A stretch of DNA of 64,000 nucleotides from Phoenix dactylifera (GCF_009389715.1 NC_052404.1:1418738-1482737), one strand, 5' to 3'. Numbered from the stretch's first letter, positions 35,459 to 49,798 are shown. Notes: generated from the sequence alone by a model not told the origin. Numbers and translations: made by a program.

Positions 35459-37204
35459 TTACCAGTAATCTTTACAGGAGCAGAATCCGTCTCGAAAATA
35501 GTGAAATCGGCTGCAATCCCTCACAACTATCCCTCGATCATAGATTTTGGATATAAGCTTAATGGCAACATGGCAATCCATGCATATTCTTAGATTCTTA
35601 ATTATGCGTATAGCCGTCCCAGGACTTGTTTTAATCAAGCTGAATGCAATGGCCAGCTTCTCACTGTGAAGAGATAGGGCTAACTCCTTCCCTTCTTCAT
35701 CCAAGTCCAGCAACCCTTCTTCAGTATTCCCCACATAGCCTGCTACTGTTAACCTTCCCATAATCTCCTCAAGCATTAGAGATATCTCCCTCATCTCCGG
35801 ATGTGATCGGTCTGCCACAAAGAACTCATGCAGGTGGCCATGCACCTCGACGAGACTGCATCCAGGCGTCTTCTTAATCCCCAATTCTTCCATACGATTT
35901 CGCACTCTCCTCACATCATCCCACCTGCCCCTCTTTGCATAAGCATTGGAGAGAAGCACATAAGCCCCGCTATTCGTTGGCTCCAACTCTATAAGTTGCT
36001 TGATCGAAGCCTTGCATGTCTCGATATCCCCATGCATTCGTGAACCGCTCAAAAGAGCCCCCCAAATGAGCACGTCGGGTTTCATGGGCATCGAATTCAC
36101 TACATCCCATGCCTTTCCTATAAGCCCGGCTCTTGCATAAAGATCCACAATGCAGCCATAGTGTTGAATCATTGGATCGATACCAAACTCCTTCACCATT
36201 TGCTCAAAATACTTTTCACCCTCATTAACCAATCGTGCATGGACACAAGCACTGAGAACTCCTAAGAACGTTATGGCATTAGGAATTACTGCCAGTCCCC
36301 TCATGCTAAGAAACAAATCAAGGCATTCCATTGCGAGTCCATGAATTGCAAGCCCCGAGATCATTGCGCTCCATGCCTTGATATCCTTGTCCTTGTCAGG
36401 GCCCAAACTATCAAACACCAACCTTGCCCTGTCGATGCTCCCGCACTTGGCATACATATCGATCAAAGAAGTCCCCAGCACCATGTTCACCTTCATGCCG
36501 CTCCGGTCGATGTACGCGTGCGCCCACTTCCCGTGCTCGAGCGCACCCAATTTCGCACAAGCAGCAAGCACGCTCGACATAGTGAACTCATTCGGCTTGA
36601 CATACGCTTCTCTCTGCATGTCGCGGAACAATTGCAGCGCTCCCCTGTGGTCGCCGCATTTGACGAAGCCATCTATCATGCAGCTCCAAGCGACCACGTT
36701 TCTCTCGGGCATTTTCACGAATATTTGGAGGGCGGAGATGAGGAGGCCGGCCCTGAGGTAAGCAGAGATGATGGAATTCCAGGAAGGGAGGTCGGGGAGT
36801 GGGATTTCGTCGAAGAGGCGGCGGGCAAGGGGGAGGGAGGAGCAGTGGGAGTAGGCGGAGACGAGGGAGGTGCGGACGAACGGGTGGGAGGCGAAGCCGG
36901 AGAGGAGGGCGTGGGCATGGAGGAGGGGGAGTGCGGCTGGAGGGAGGGGGGAGGGGGAGGAGAAGGAGAGGAGGAGGAAGGGGAAAGTATAGAGGTCGGG
37001 GCGGACGCCGTGGAGAAGCATGCGGCGGTAGAGGGAGAGGGCGACGGCGGGGTGGGCACGGATGAGGGAGTTCCAGAAGAAGGCGTCGGGGGTGGGGTGG
37101 GAGAGGTGGAGGGTGGGGTGGGTCAAAGATATCAGCTTGGAGGATGAGGCTGCTCGCATTTCGTAGCGCTCGAAGGTTGGCGGGAGCTGGACGGCGCCCT
37201 CCAT
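35459..37204 (-). CDS. PLS-class PPR protein with DYW deaminase domain
   Basis: An intronless 581-residue protein, typical of plant PLS-DYW pentatricopeptide repeat proteins. These bind single organelle transcripts and edit specific C residues to U in mitochondria or chloroplasts. Residues about 40-390 are tandem PPR units, e.g. DLPSWNSIISAYLRAG, NVVAWSCMIDGFVKCG, NMVLGTSLIDMYAKCG and DIKAWSAMISGLAIHG. The E/E+ region follows, including TPGCSLVEVHG. The DYW domain has the zinc-binding and catalytic HSE at about 513-515, CMDCH at about 541-545, CSC near 575 and the exact C-terminal DYW. All deaminase signature residues are intact, so it is probably an active editing factor. The first 60 residues are a poor PPR match and may hold the targeting sequence; no clear presequence can be judged by eye. 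The target transcript cannot be predicted here. The 5' half is very GC-rich, giving false open frames on the other strand. Confidence 0.93.
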   Translation of the reverse strand: MEGAVQLPPTFERYEMRAASSSKLISLTHPTLHLSHPTPDAFFWNSLIRAHPAVALSLYRRMLLHGVRPDLYTFPFLLLSFSSPSPLPPAALPLLHAHALLSGFASHPFVRTSLVSAYSHCSSLPLARRLFDEIPLPDLPSWNSIISAYLRAGLLISALQIFVKMPERNVVAWSCMIDGFVKCGDHRGALQLFRDMQREAYVKPNEFTMSSVLAACAKLGALEHGKWAHAYIDRSGMKVNMVLGTSLIDMYAKCGSIDRARLVFDSLGPDKDKDIKAWSAMISGLAIHGLAMECLDLFLSMRGLAVIPNAITFLGVLSACVHARLVNEGEKYFEQMVKEFGIDPMIQHYGCIVDLYARAGLIGKAWDVVNSMPMKPDVLIWGALLSGSRMHGDIETCKASIKQLIELEPTNSGAYVLLSNAYAKRGRWDDVRRVRNRMEELGIKKTPGCSLVEVHGHLHEFFVADRSHPEMREISLMLEEIMGRLTVAGYVGNTEEGLLDLDEEGKELALSLHSEKLAIAFSLIKTSPGTAIRIIKNLRICMDCHVAIKLISKIYDRGIVVRDCSRFHYFRDGFCSCKDYW

Positions 37205-37435
37205 TTAAATAAGTGCCGCGGTTGTTAGCTTTTGCATGAAAGGGCTTTTCTAAACCAACCAACAAATTCTAAGCCGAAATGCATAGCCTGTGCATGTATA
37301 TCGAAAGACCAACAGCACTCAAAGAGATTCTCTAAACACATCAAAAGATTCTTCCTCTACAGTTATGTCAGATTATAGCCCTTCTGCACCTACACTAGCC
37401 AGCCAGAGCCCAAAAGAAAATTAAGATATGGTGAA

Positions 37436-37800
37436 CAATTACAGATCCACGGCCTAAGGGCTTAAAAATTTCTAGACAAACTAGATTCCTGATAGACATC
37501 TGGCAGCATTCATGTCCAGTATTCAAAACCCAGAGGGGAACACAAGGTAGCAGAAATTAAACAGGGCACCTCCATAGCACCGTCTCTGCAATGTAAGTAT
37601 TGGAGCTCAAAGACATTGCACTCTTGGTTGGAAGCAATCATCCTAAGCCAATTTTGCACACCATATTTCTTCAAATATTTCTTTTTTAGACACTTCAAAT
37701 CCCTAAGCAGCATATGAGGAGGGCGAAAAGTATCAAATTAGATAATCACAAAGCATAGAAAGGAGAAGATGGGATAAAAAATTGAGAAAAAACAAAGGTC
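37436..37800 (-). pseudogene. Decayed copy of RPL22 last exon and flanks
   Basis: This segment parallels 38505-38945. It reads LKKKYLKKYGVQNWLRMIASNQ where eL22 has the same block with few changes, followed by FELQY. The splice acceptor (CTTAG before GGATTTGAAG) is preserved at about 37702, and the 3' flank (CAGCATTCATGTCC, AGAAAT-AAACAGGGCA) is shared as well. The acidic C terminus (ENEGEEED) is lost and the frame runs on. No copy of the first exon is present. It is therefore a partial tandem duplication that has decayed, lying just downstream of the real gene. Confidence 0.8.
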
Positions 37801-38702
37801 TTATTTGGTTGTCAATCCTTGAATTTATTTATACTCTTGCAGACGCCACTGTGTTGGTACGTGAATCCGGGTTGTGCTAGGAAGAAACAGCAGCTTAAAC
37901 TGAGAAAAGTTTGACGGTACAAAAAACTGTCAAATCTTTAGATCGAAAGAGTGCACTTCAAAAAAGCAGCGGCATCCCATGATCATAACACTGTTCAAAT
38001 CATTTCTTTGTAATGGCTCTCAGCGCCTGACTTTTACGTATGGCGGGTTCCCAGCCTTTCATCTTGTCATATAGGTGTCTCGTCAAACAGATCTCTACAC
38101 ATCACTGCAAGCTATGCTAAATCACATATTTTGGCATATGTCCCTTCTTTATAACTCCATAGGAAAACAGAGATTTGGCTGGTGGCAGTACCAGGATTAT
38201 ACTGTGAATTAAACACAGCAAGGTGTAATGAATCAGGTTCTGCACTGTGCGTTGGTAGCCCGTTGCCAAGGGTACCAGATATCCTTAACATATGGAGAAA
38301 AATAAAAAAATCAACAGTTCCACAAAGGAGAACCATGGTGAATGCTGCTGGTTAAAGCCCCAGTTCATCACTGTGCCAGGTTAGCAATGACTCGACAGAG
38401 TCATGATAATAGACTGGAACTCAGCATTCCACAACAAAAAGCTGCAAAAAAAAAGTTCAAAGCTTAGATGCAAGATAGAATCCCCAAAAAAAAAATGATA
38501 AAAATTACAGATCCATGGCCCAGGGGCTTCAGAAATCCAAGAAAGCTGAATTTCCTGATAAACATTGGACAGCATTCATGTCCGCTACACAGCCAAAGAG
38601 AAATGGAGGAGTAACGATATGCTTGTCTTCAAACTAAGAGAACTTTTCAAATATCTCAGAAGTAAATTCAAAGGGTGGCAGAAATAAAACAGGGCAGTGC
38701 CA
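37801..38702. other. Gene-free interval 3' of RPL22
   Basis: Includes the probable 3' UTR of RPL22 next to 38702. Nothing else recognised. Confidence 0.45.
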
Positions 38703-41628
<2,926 letters not shown>

Positions 41629-41666
41629 CTTCTCCCTTCTCTCTCTCCCCGCTGCAACGACTGGGG

Positions 41667-41675
41667 TTAGGGTTT
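41667..41675 (-). promoter_or_regulatory. Telo-box in RPL22 leader/promoter
   Basis: AAACCCTAA on the minus strand, about 39-47 bases upstream of the RPL22 start codon. Telo-boxes of this sequence are common near the start sites of plant ribosomal protein genes and support coordinated growth-linked expression. That is family knowledge; binding here is inferred. Confidence 0.6.
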
Positions 41676-41859
41676 TGGCCTCGGGGAGAGGAGCTGCGAG
41701 CTTTTATCGGGGGCTCTCCGTCAGTATATTTGGAGGATCAGTGTAAGTGTTCCACTGTATCAGACGGTCTTAATTTATCCAACGTAATCGGTAACTTAGA
41801 TTTAGGATGGCAATTGGATGGATTCAGGTCAAATGGGGGGGGGGGGGCGTGTTCGATAG

Positions 41860-42245
41860 ATGCCCAAAAAAAAAAAAAAAAAAAAAAAAAACTTATCACA
41901 GTTATGGGGGGGAGAGCTTCGGACTGCATGGAAGGAATTGTCATATGTGAGGAGAATCCTCGGTGCCAAGTGGGTGCCTCTTGAGGAGAATTTTTCTGTG
42001 GTGATTGACTGGATTCGAAGTATTGATAGATATGGTGATGGCTTCCAGGCAGTACACATATTTCGGAAGGTGAACAAGGCAGTAGACTGGATCGCCTCCT
42101 TCGTCGTCCGGCACTTCAAGAAGGTCCTCTGGATATCTATAAGAGATATTTTCTTCTCTTTGTACTCTTTACTTTCTTATGATCTTGCAGGATATACTCA
42201 TTTTAGAGCTATATAATTTACCATTTTTTCAAAAAAAAAAAGAAA
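41860..42245 (+). mobile_element. 3' fragment of a LINE-type retrotransposon
   Basis: From about 41900 the plus strand reads ELRTAWKELSYVRRILGAKW, VVIDWIRSI and VNKAVDWIASFV, the pattern of the RNase H domain found at the C terminus of plant LINE reverse transcriptases. It ends about 25 bases before an A-rich tail (42229-42250). The upstream side is bounded by a poly(A) run (about 41864-41890) that makes the apparent lysine-rich N terminus. It is a 5'-truncated dead copy inserted just upstream of the RPL22 promoter. Confidence 0.65.
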
Positions 42246-42249
42246 GAAA

Positions 42250-43174
42250 AAGCTTGTCAACCCAAACTTCATCCATTTACTAAACAGTTAATCTGACCTG
42301 ATGCACGTAAGTATTACAATGAAGACAAGGGGAAGATTGAAAGAAAATAGATGTCTTGATTGGTACTAAAGCCTTCCGAGATTGGAACAAAGAGATAGCT
42401 TCATGAGTGTTGGAAAATAGATCATGGGTAGATGGTGTAAGATTATTTTATCGTCACCTGAGTGTCAAATGTTCTATATCTCCATACATTTGATCCTTTA
42501 TATATCCTCCTATTAAAAAAAAAAGTTATTAATCAAGGTACAATTGGTAAGGAAGATATGATTGGGATAGATGGAACTAAGATCTATCATTATTATATCT
42601 ATCATTTTGAGGGGTCAATAACTAAATCCATCAATATTTATCGAGGAGTCACAAAAATCTAGCAACATTTGTTGATGCCATTTTATAATCAAATTAGCTA
42701 TTCAATATGTTTTGTAGAATAGAACTATCAACTGGTTATCAGAAGTTTCTTATTTCTAGTCAAGTTGAAATTTCAAAACTTACTAGAAATAAAGCCAACC
42801 CAATATGTAATAATGAGAGAAAATTTAGGATAAATTTATTTTTTTTCAAATGAAATACAATATTGTGGTGTAATGATATTATGGAACTGAAATTTTTATC
42901 TAAACCTAAATTTCATTTTAGCCCATTTTCTCCATGCAAACTATGCTAATTGAGTGTAAGTACTATTTTTCTCCATTTATTTAGGCTCATTTCCCAAGCG
43001 TAGCTTCATTGAGACCGGAGTTTCTGGACGTTTTTAGACCTCTTGATAGAATTGTCGGGGGAAAACACTATGCACCGATTTTGTCTCATTCTCAGAGGAG
43101 TGCATGCAAATTTTTTTCTTTGTTTAAATAGATCAAGTGAGATCTAGGTTCTGCCTAAAATTTTTTTAAAATTT
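42250..43174. other. Gene-free interval
   Basis: AT-rich; no coding or RNA signal seen. Confidence 0.5.
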
Positions 43175-43601
43175 TTTGCGTAAATACTTTTCTAAATATC
43201 GAATTTTACATTAATACTCTTTTAAAAGTGATATTTGCATGTATATCCTCGTAAAATACTTATTTTGTTATTTTGTTCTTTTTTTATTCTTATTTTTACA
43301 TATGTACCCATGCCATCTAACACCGTTAAAAAAATTATGATTTCAAATTAAAATGACTAAAATACCCTTAATAGGTAGATGTGCAAAAAAAATATTTATA
43401 AAGCGATCACGATGAAGGACAAAAAAATAATTTCAAAATTCTATTTTATTTTTAATTAAAATAAATATGGTTTTTATTAAGGTGTTAGAAGGACCGCTAT
43501 ATATGGGGCATTTGTGCAAAAATAGTATTTTATGAGGGTACAGAAACAAATATAAGTTTTAAAAAGATATTCACGTAAATTTAAATTTTTAGAAAGATAT
43601 T
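43175..43601 (-). mobile_element. MITE-like element, copy C
   Basis: Closely parallels copy B in the same orientation: TTTTTTGCGTAAATACTTTT start, TTGCATGTATATCCTCGTAA, CCATCTAACACCGTTAAA, CTTAATAGGTAGATGTGC, GGCATTTGTGCAAAAATAG, and an end in TTTTTAGAAAGATATTTGG. The termini are more worn than those of B. Confidence 0.75.
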
Positions 43602-45481
43602 TGGCGGCTAATTTTCTTACTGAAAAGCACCTGTTAAGTGGCTTGAAACCCTAACTAAGGGTTTGCTACCGTTTAGATTGCTTATAGCTAGTCATATGCT
43701 GGCACATCAGTTTATAACTTTGCACATGTAAGCTTAGCAACATGATAAATTAGAAAACAACATGCAAAAATTTGAGAGTTATTGACCTGGTTTCATAGCT
43801 CTTGCACTTCTGTTTTGACGCAACCATGCAAGCTTGGATGTGCTTAGAGCCCAAAAAAACAAGCCAAAGGAACAAAACCAAAATAAGCATGAATTAAGGG
43901 GCAACAGTGGAGCTAGAAAGGGCATTGTTTAAGGGCCTTTGAGGGCCTGTAAGGTTGCATGGTAAATTAGTAACTTGACTGTTTCATGTAGTAACTCTGG
44001 CTCATAGAAACATTAGTATCAGAAAACTCCAGCTCAGCTCGTTGTTGAAGTTTCGATTGCTGCAATCGCTGTAGAGCCAGTGGCCGTAGGACACATTCTG
44101 GCGACTGAGAGAGCCCTGCCAATTTATAAGCCAACAAGAGAATCGAACTCGACCAGTTGCTCTTTAACTGTGAAGTTGGTCAGCTGCACTACCAGCTCCA
44201 ATAGCGTAGTCAGTGGAAGATGAGTAGGATTGATTGGTAATCAAATTATGAAGTAATAGAAGATGTTAGTGATCGGGGCAGTAGTCAGTGGAAACTTTTT
44301 TTTTATTAAATTCACTGGAAGCAATGAGGAAGTGAGAGAGAAACAATGAGTAGGATTTATGAACAAACACTCGGTCAATGTAACAACCTGGTTAATCCTC
44401 TCCTTTTTAATTTCCCCACTTGTTTCCTCGCATTGCAGACTTAATATGTAATGCTTAGTAATGCATTTTATGAGATAGGACCACTCAGAATATTTGAGGA
44501 ACAATTTTTTGGCAAAATTCAAGTAAGTCCAAAGGTTTGAGAGGATATATCTTTTCTCTAAGGGACATGTTTGTATTTACTTGAACAAGCCGACCATGCG
44601 ACTGCTATTGGGCGGTTGCAGGTATTCCTTCCATCAAGGCCACCCACTGAAGGTGGTGAAACAATGCATGAATTACTACGTTGAATGAATTCATGCATGC
44701 ATGAGAAAGCTCATTTGAATGCTAGCCAAAGATCAACATATACAGGTGGCAATACTCATTTTTGACATCCAGTGGTTTGATGCACTTGTCCCCTCTCATT
44801 GTTTTGCTCACTGGAGAGGGTATCTATCTTTGGGCAAGCCATTTATCCTATTAAAACATGAGGGAGATCAGCTGTCCAAGACCAGTGCCCTACAAAATGC
44901 CATAGGTGGGTGCAACAGTCTCGCCAGGAGGTGCTGTCTCTTTACCCTGTGAAAGAACAAGCTTGGAGGTGGAGAACTTTTTTCCCCTGTTCATGCATAG
45001 GATTAGAATCTAGCCTGCATCTTTTCGAACAAAGGTTTACCGACTTTTATTAAGCTTTGCCGTAGGGAAGACCGAAGACTGAAGACCTCAGAAAAGGCCA
45101 AGGGGCATATCAACGCACAGAGATGAAAAATTCAGTGAAAGAAACAGAACATCTAAATTTGTAATAGAATTAGAATAACAAATAACAAGGAACTCCTGCT
45201 TCAACATTCAAAGAAGAAAAAAATATATAAAAATGGGAGAGAAAAGAAGATCGTCACTAAGGTTCTGGTACTACTGTTCTGCAGATAGCTATCGTCAGAC
45301 TGCAGCAGCAGTAGTTATAGGGCTTAAAAATAAAGGAATAATAAGCCAAGTAAAAAAAAAAAAAAGAGCCTAGACATCAGGAATAGAAATGTAAGTGGGC
45401 CTGCATCTCTCTTTGATCTCTTTGATGGAGTATGACATGGATCAGGTCCTGAATTGACTAATGAAAAGAAGAAGGGGGCTC
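43602..45481. other. Gene-free interval 3' of UXS
   Basis: No protein family recognised. About 44105-44200 contains a T-arm-like GAGTTCGATTCTC on the minus strand, but no complete tRNA fold. The last 250 bases before 45482 probably hold the UXS 3' UTR. Confidence 0.45.
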
Positions 45482-48400
45482 TTAGGAGGTGCCGGTGCTG
45501 GAGCCGGCGGTGGCGGCATCGGAGCTGGAGTGGTCGCCGGAGATTCGCTTGCGGAAGTCGGAGACCATGAGGGGAAGACCCTGGCGGAGGGAGATCTTGG
45601 GCTCCCAGCCAAGCAGTTCCTTCGCCTTGGTGATGTCAGGCTTGCGCTTGTGGGGGTCATCCTCGGTGTTGGGCCGGAACTCGATCCGGGCATTGGGTTC
45701 AATGGTCTCCTGCACCACCTTGGCGAGCTCCAGCATTGTGAACTCACCGGGATTCCCAAGGTTGAATGGCCCAACATGCTCTCCTTCCATCAGCCTCATC
45801 AACCCCTCGACCTGCAGTTCAAGCTCTCCTCGTCAAATTCTCTAAAATTAATTTATTTGTGAGCTTCAATCTCTTCTCATCTACCTCTTCTCATGTTTGA
45901 ATTCCTCAAACTTGAATTAAATAAGAAAATAATATATCTCATATATTATATTTAATTTATAAACAAAAACTAATTATTCATGTGTGCATGTAAACCTAGC
46001 ATACATTATATCCAGAAGGATGTAAACCGGATGTTGTATCTTTAAACTATGGCGACAATACTTACTAGCAAGTGAACATAGCAGCAACGAGATTAATATA
46101 TAAACAGGTGCAATTAGCTCAAAGTATATTATGTGGAAGCCTCGCCTCAAGCTCTCAGTCTCGCCTACAGCTAAAAGTTTGCTCTGAATTAATTGAATTC
46201 AGACTAAAATGGGCCAAGCGTAGCTCAAGCCAGCCTCAAACTCAGCTCGTTTATTCACAAAGGAGTGCAACTATCAAAATCTCAAATAAACTGGAACCTC
46301 TAAAATCTAAATATGCTCTAGTTTTTTGAAAGATTAAACTTCTAAAATGACACCAAAATAAAAAGTTCAGAAGCCCTACCAGATCCGAGACGTACTGGAA
46401 ACTCCTTGTTTGCTTCCCATCCCCGTAAACTGTCATCGGCTCCTTCCTCAGCGCCTGAAATCATTACACCCAACAACCCCATTTTTCAGCACACTAATTA
46501 AACTACAAAGTATCTTAAAAACGATTAAATTAACAAAAGCATACTTTGAAGTTTGTACATACTGTTATCATATTTAAAAAAGAGTTTTTTTTTTCAACGA
46601 ATACCTTCTAAAATTTTAAATTTGAGTGAATACTTTCTTAAAATTTATATTTATTTCTATGTCCTTATAAAATACTATTTTTGCACAAATACTCTTAATA
46701 TAACAGTTCTTCTAACACAAATAATAAAAACCATATTTATTTTAATTAAAAATAAAATAAAATTTTGAAATTACATTTTTGTTTTTCATCACGATGGTCT
46801 TATAAATATATTTTTTTCTTACACATCTACAGGTATTTTAGCCATTTTAATTTGAAACCATTGATTTTTTAACGACGTTAGATGGCATAGGTATATGTGG
46901 AAAAATAAGGATAAAAAAAGAATAGAATAGCAAAAACAAGTGCTTTACGATGATATCCATGCAAATATCAATTTTGGCAGTATATTCATGCAAAATTTGA
47001 TATTTAAGAGGATATTCATGCAAAAAATAAAAAAGAGCGCGGAGGCTGACCTGGGCCACAAAGTTGCTGACGACCCGGCCATCGTCGATGCACATGCGAG
47101 GCCCGTACGTGTTAAAGATTCGAGCAATCCTCACCTGCATCAGTGAAAAAGAAGAAAGAAAAAAAATTAACTTTTACAATTAATTAATTAATACATTTTA
47201 CATTATAAGCAGCTAATTAAACAACTAATCGAATAATTATAATTAGAGAAGAGTAGAGTGGCGGCCCACCTCAACATGGGCACCACGATGGTAGTCCATG
47301 GCCAAAGTCTCGGCCGTACGCTTGCCCTCGTCGTAGCAGCTCCTGACCCCTGCGGAGCCCATCCAGAAGACGTGTCAGTAGACAGGCAGCGTAAACCGCA
47401 CACCCCTGTTTTTTGTTCCTCAACGCGGAAGCCAGACCTCTGGAACTGGTCCACTGGTCCTTTTCCTCCTCCCAACTTTCTTCCGTTCTCTCCAAAAGTC
47501 ACCCATCCAATAGAAAAAAACTTTACACCCGATGCTGCTTTCTTTCTTTTGAAATAATTTTTATGCAAATTCTTAAACAAAAATATATCTCTATTTTCTT
47601 TAATTAATGTTTCGTGTAAAATAATTCAAGTAATAGTATCGAACATTTGTTTTCTAAAACAGAGAGGGGGAAAAAAAATCCAATTTTGAAGCTTTGAAAG
47701 GGTTAGATTCCATGCGGCATTGTTCGGAATCCCTCCACAGGGAACAAAGCGAAGCTACAGAGAGAGAGAGAGGGGGGTGGGAGGGGAATACCGATGGGAT
47801 TGACGTTGCCCCAGTAGGTCTCAACCTGGGGGTGCTGGAGGGGGTCGCCATAGACTTCACTGGTGCTGGTGAGAAGGAAACGGGCGCCGACCCTCTTGGC
47901 CAGGCCGAGCATGTTGAGGGTTCCCACTACGTTGGTCTTGTGCCAGGAGCCAAACCGGATGAATTAAGGTTAACAATGGAAGGCAAAAGATGTCCCAAGA
48001 GCAGGGAAGGTATCACGTCCCCACGCACGACCGCGAGCAGTAATAGGAGTAAAAGCCCACGGATTCTCTGAAAAAAAAAGATCATTTTTGTTCTACAAGG
48101 AAAATTACTATAGTTTTCGTGATAAAGATTTTTTTTTTGTGTGTGTGTGTGTTTTCTGAGGTGGAAGAAGATGCTCTGCTCTAAGAAACGCGTAAACAGG
48201 GGAAAGCAATACGCAAGATTAAGAAATTTTGAAGGGAAAAGCTGGAACTCGTAAAAAGAGTTAGAAGAATTGAAAGAAGAGAAACTTTAGCACTGAGATC
48301 ACAAATGGAGAGAGAGATTCGGAGCAATTCGTTTTTAAAACAAATCGTGACTTCATGCAAAAATCAGAGGAGAATAGAAAAATGCGCAAAAAAAATAATT

Positions 48401-49225
48401 TCTTAGGGAAAAAAATCGCAACTTTCTGAAAACCCCATGAAAAATTGCAAGAAAGGAGAGATTTTTATCCCAAAGGAACGCATATGGGTGAATATTCCGA
48501 GCTAGAAAAGAGATCTTTATCACTAAAACCCTGATCCAATATATCAAAAAGAAGAAGAAATTTTCAATGGAGGAAGAAGAGAAATCATCAATCGTAAAGG
48601 ATATGATAGTCTTGATGGGATTGAACTTATAGTGCACGGGAGAAGCCGGGCACGCGAGGTGGTAGATCTGGTCAACCTCAAGGAGGAGCGGCTCCACGAC
48701 GTCATGGCGGATGAGCTCGAAATTGGGGTTCCCGAAGTGATGCATCACGTTCTCCTTCTTCCCTGTGAAGAAGTTATCCACCACGATCACGCTGTCCCCG
48801 CGAGCAAGCAGACGGTCCACGAGATGGCTCCCGACGAATCCCGCCCCGCCGGTCACCACGATCCTCAGCCCCTTCCGCTTCAGCCCCAGCGGCACCTTGC
48901 CCCCGACGAACCTCCTCGCCGGGAGCGCCTCCCGGTGGTTGTAGTACCCTCCGCCGACGCCTGCGGCGGCGGAGCGGCGGACGAGGTCGACCATGACGTG
49001 GGCGCCGACAGCGGATCCCGCGGCCGGAGGCGCACGCGGGAGGAGGACGAAGACCAGGGAGGCGAGCGCCATCCCGACGAGCACGAAGAGGAGCCTTTGC
49101 TCGCCGAGCAGGTAGCGGAGCGGCCGCGAGAGCCACCCGCACCGCTTCGGGGGCTTCGGCAAGTACCCGCCGTCGCCGTCGTGGGGCTGGGGCTCGTGGC
49201 CTCTGTAGATGAGCTCCGAGCCCAT
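45482..49225 (-). CDS. UXS: UDP-glucuronate decarboxylase (UDP-xylose synthase), membrane type
   Basis: Six exons (49225-48605, 47939-47792, 47349-47270, 47134-47051, 46454-46380, 45811-45482) give 445 residues. The enzyme converts UDP-glucuronate to UDP-xylose using bound NAD, supplying xylose for xylan and xyloglucan. A membrane anchor lies at about 45-63 ([19 protein letters not shown]) after a short cytosolic tail, as in the Golgi-localised plant isoforms. The short-chain dehydrogenase fold starts with [11 protein letters not shown] (125-135). [10 protein letters not shown] is near 231-240 and the catalytic YDEGK (Tyr262, Lys266) follows. [25 protein letters not shown] and [16 protein letters not shown] complete the family signature. 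The start [11 protein letters not shown] matches plant UXS proteins. Introns 2-5 are GT-AG, while intron 1 has AT-AC ends. Copy D of the MITE-like family lies in intron 4, and a MULE sits 514 bases upstream of the ATG. Which paralogue (UXS2/UXS4-like) is not resolved. Confidence 0.95.
46589..47030 (+). mobile_element. MITE-like element, copy D, in UXS intron 4
   Basis: Same orientation as copy A. Shared landmarks: GTGAATACTTTCTTAAAATT, AACAGTTCTTCTAAC, TTTTAACGACGTTAGATGG and the end GAGGATATTCATGCAAAAAA. It occupies about 440 of the 596 bases of intron 4 and ends about 20 bases from the splice donor of exon 4 (read on the minus strand). The intron still keeps usable GT-AG signals. Confidence 0.75.
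47940..48604 (-). other. U12-type AT-AC intron (UXS intron 1)
   Basis: The intron begins ATATCCTTT (48604-48596), the exact consensus of a U12-dependent 5' splice site, and ends CAC at 47940. A branch-site-like ACCTTAAT lies at 47971-47963, with the putative branch A about 24 bases from the 3' end. Any GT-AG alternative would break the conserved ...[16 protein letters not shown]... junction. So splicing by the minor spliceosome is the best explanation. Confidence 0.85.
48129..48152. repeat. Poly(T)-(GT)n tract
   Basis: A T run followed by GT repeats within UXS intron 1. Confidence 0.7.
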
Positions 49226-49729
49226 CCCGGCGATCACGGAGGCACACAGCGAGGGACTAAAACGTAAAGGGGGAGATATTTCGAGAGGGGTATCCACAAA
49301 AGATCTTACAGCCTCCCTCCTTTGCTCCTTGCAAGGAGAGAAGGGGCGAGGGAGCTTTTTGTAGACCAAAAGAACTCCGAGTGTCTAATCCCGAAATTTC
49401 CTCGGAGCTCGCTGCCGGGCGCGAGAATGGTGCCGCCCTCAACGGCTCAACCCCGCCCTCGCTCGGGCATTTAAGAACGGGCAGCGTTCTGCTGTCCCGC
49501 AGGAATAAAAAAAAGCTTCATCCCATCCTTCCATCCTGACCGTCCGATGGTTCACCTACTTCAGATGCCACCCATTTGTATCCCCTGATCTTCTAAAACA
49601 AATAAACCCTTCTCTTCTTTGAAATAACGCAAATGATTAATCTGCCCTTAATAGCATTCAATTTGGTTTGTTAAGTTCGGACTCTGACAAGTGTGAGGTC
49701 TTTTATGGGATTTAGAATTTAGGAGTCGC
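49226..49729 (-). promoter_or_regulatory. UXS leader and proximal promoter
   Basis: About 500 bases between the UXS start codon and the MULE insertion. The part next to the gene (to about 49480) is GC-rich and probably includes the 5' UTR. I see no convincing TATA box. The distal promoter now lies beyond the MULE at 57008. Confidence 0.4.
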
Positions 49730-49738
49730 CAGTCCCGC
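49730..49738. repeat. Left target-site duplication of MULE
   Basis: CAGTCCCGC, repeated exactly at 56999-57007 on the far side of the element. Nine bases is the typical Mutator-superfamily target duplication. Confidence 0.9.
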
Positions 49739-49798
49739 GGGAGGTTCTATATACACCCCCCCTATTGCTCAGGACCCCCCCCCAAAAATAAAAAAAAA
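49739..49798 (+). repeat. MULE left terminal inverted repeat
   Basis: Pairs with 56939-56998. Key words are GGTTCTATATACACCCC, CTATTGCT and AGGAC. A second, degraded copy of the same text (CTCTACACCCCCC, ATTTGCTAAGGACACCCC) follows at about 49805-49850, so the left end is partly duplicated in tandem. Confidence 0.85.

Noticed and set aside
36341-37265. Overlapping frames opposite and alongside the PPR gene
   Set aside because: Low-complexity Gly/Glu or Pro/Ser text produced by the GC-rich 5' half of the PPR-DYW gene.
44105-44200. tRNA-like sequence on the minus strand
   Set aside because: It has a T-loop-like GAGTTCGATTCTC and a GCTGGTAGTGCAGC word, but the T stem has only three pairs, the acceptor ends do not pair and no proper anticodon stem forms.
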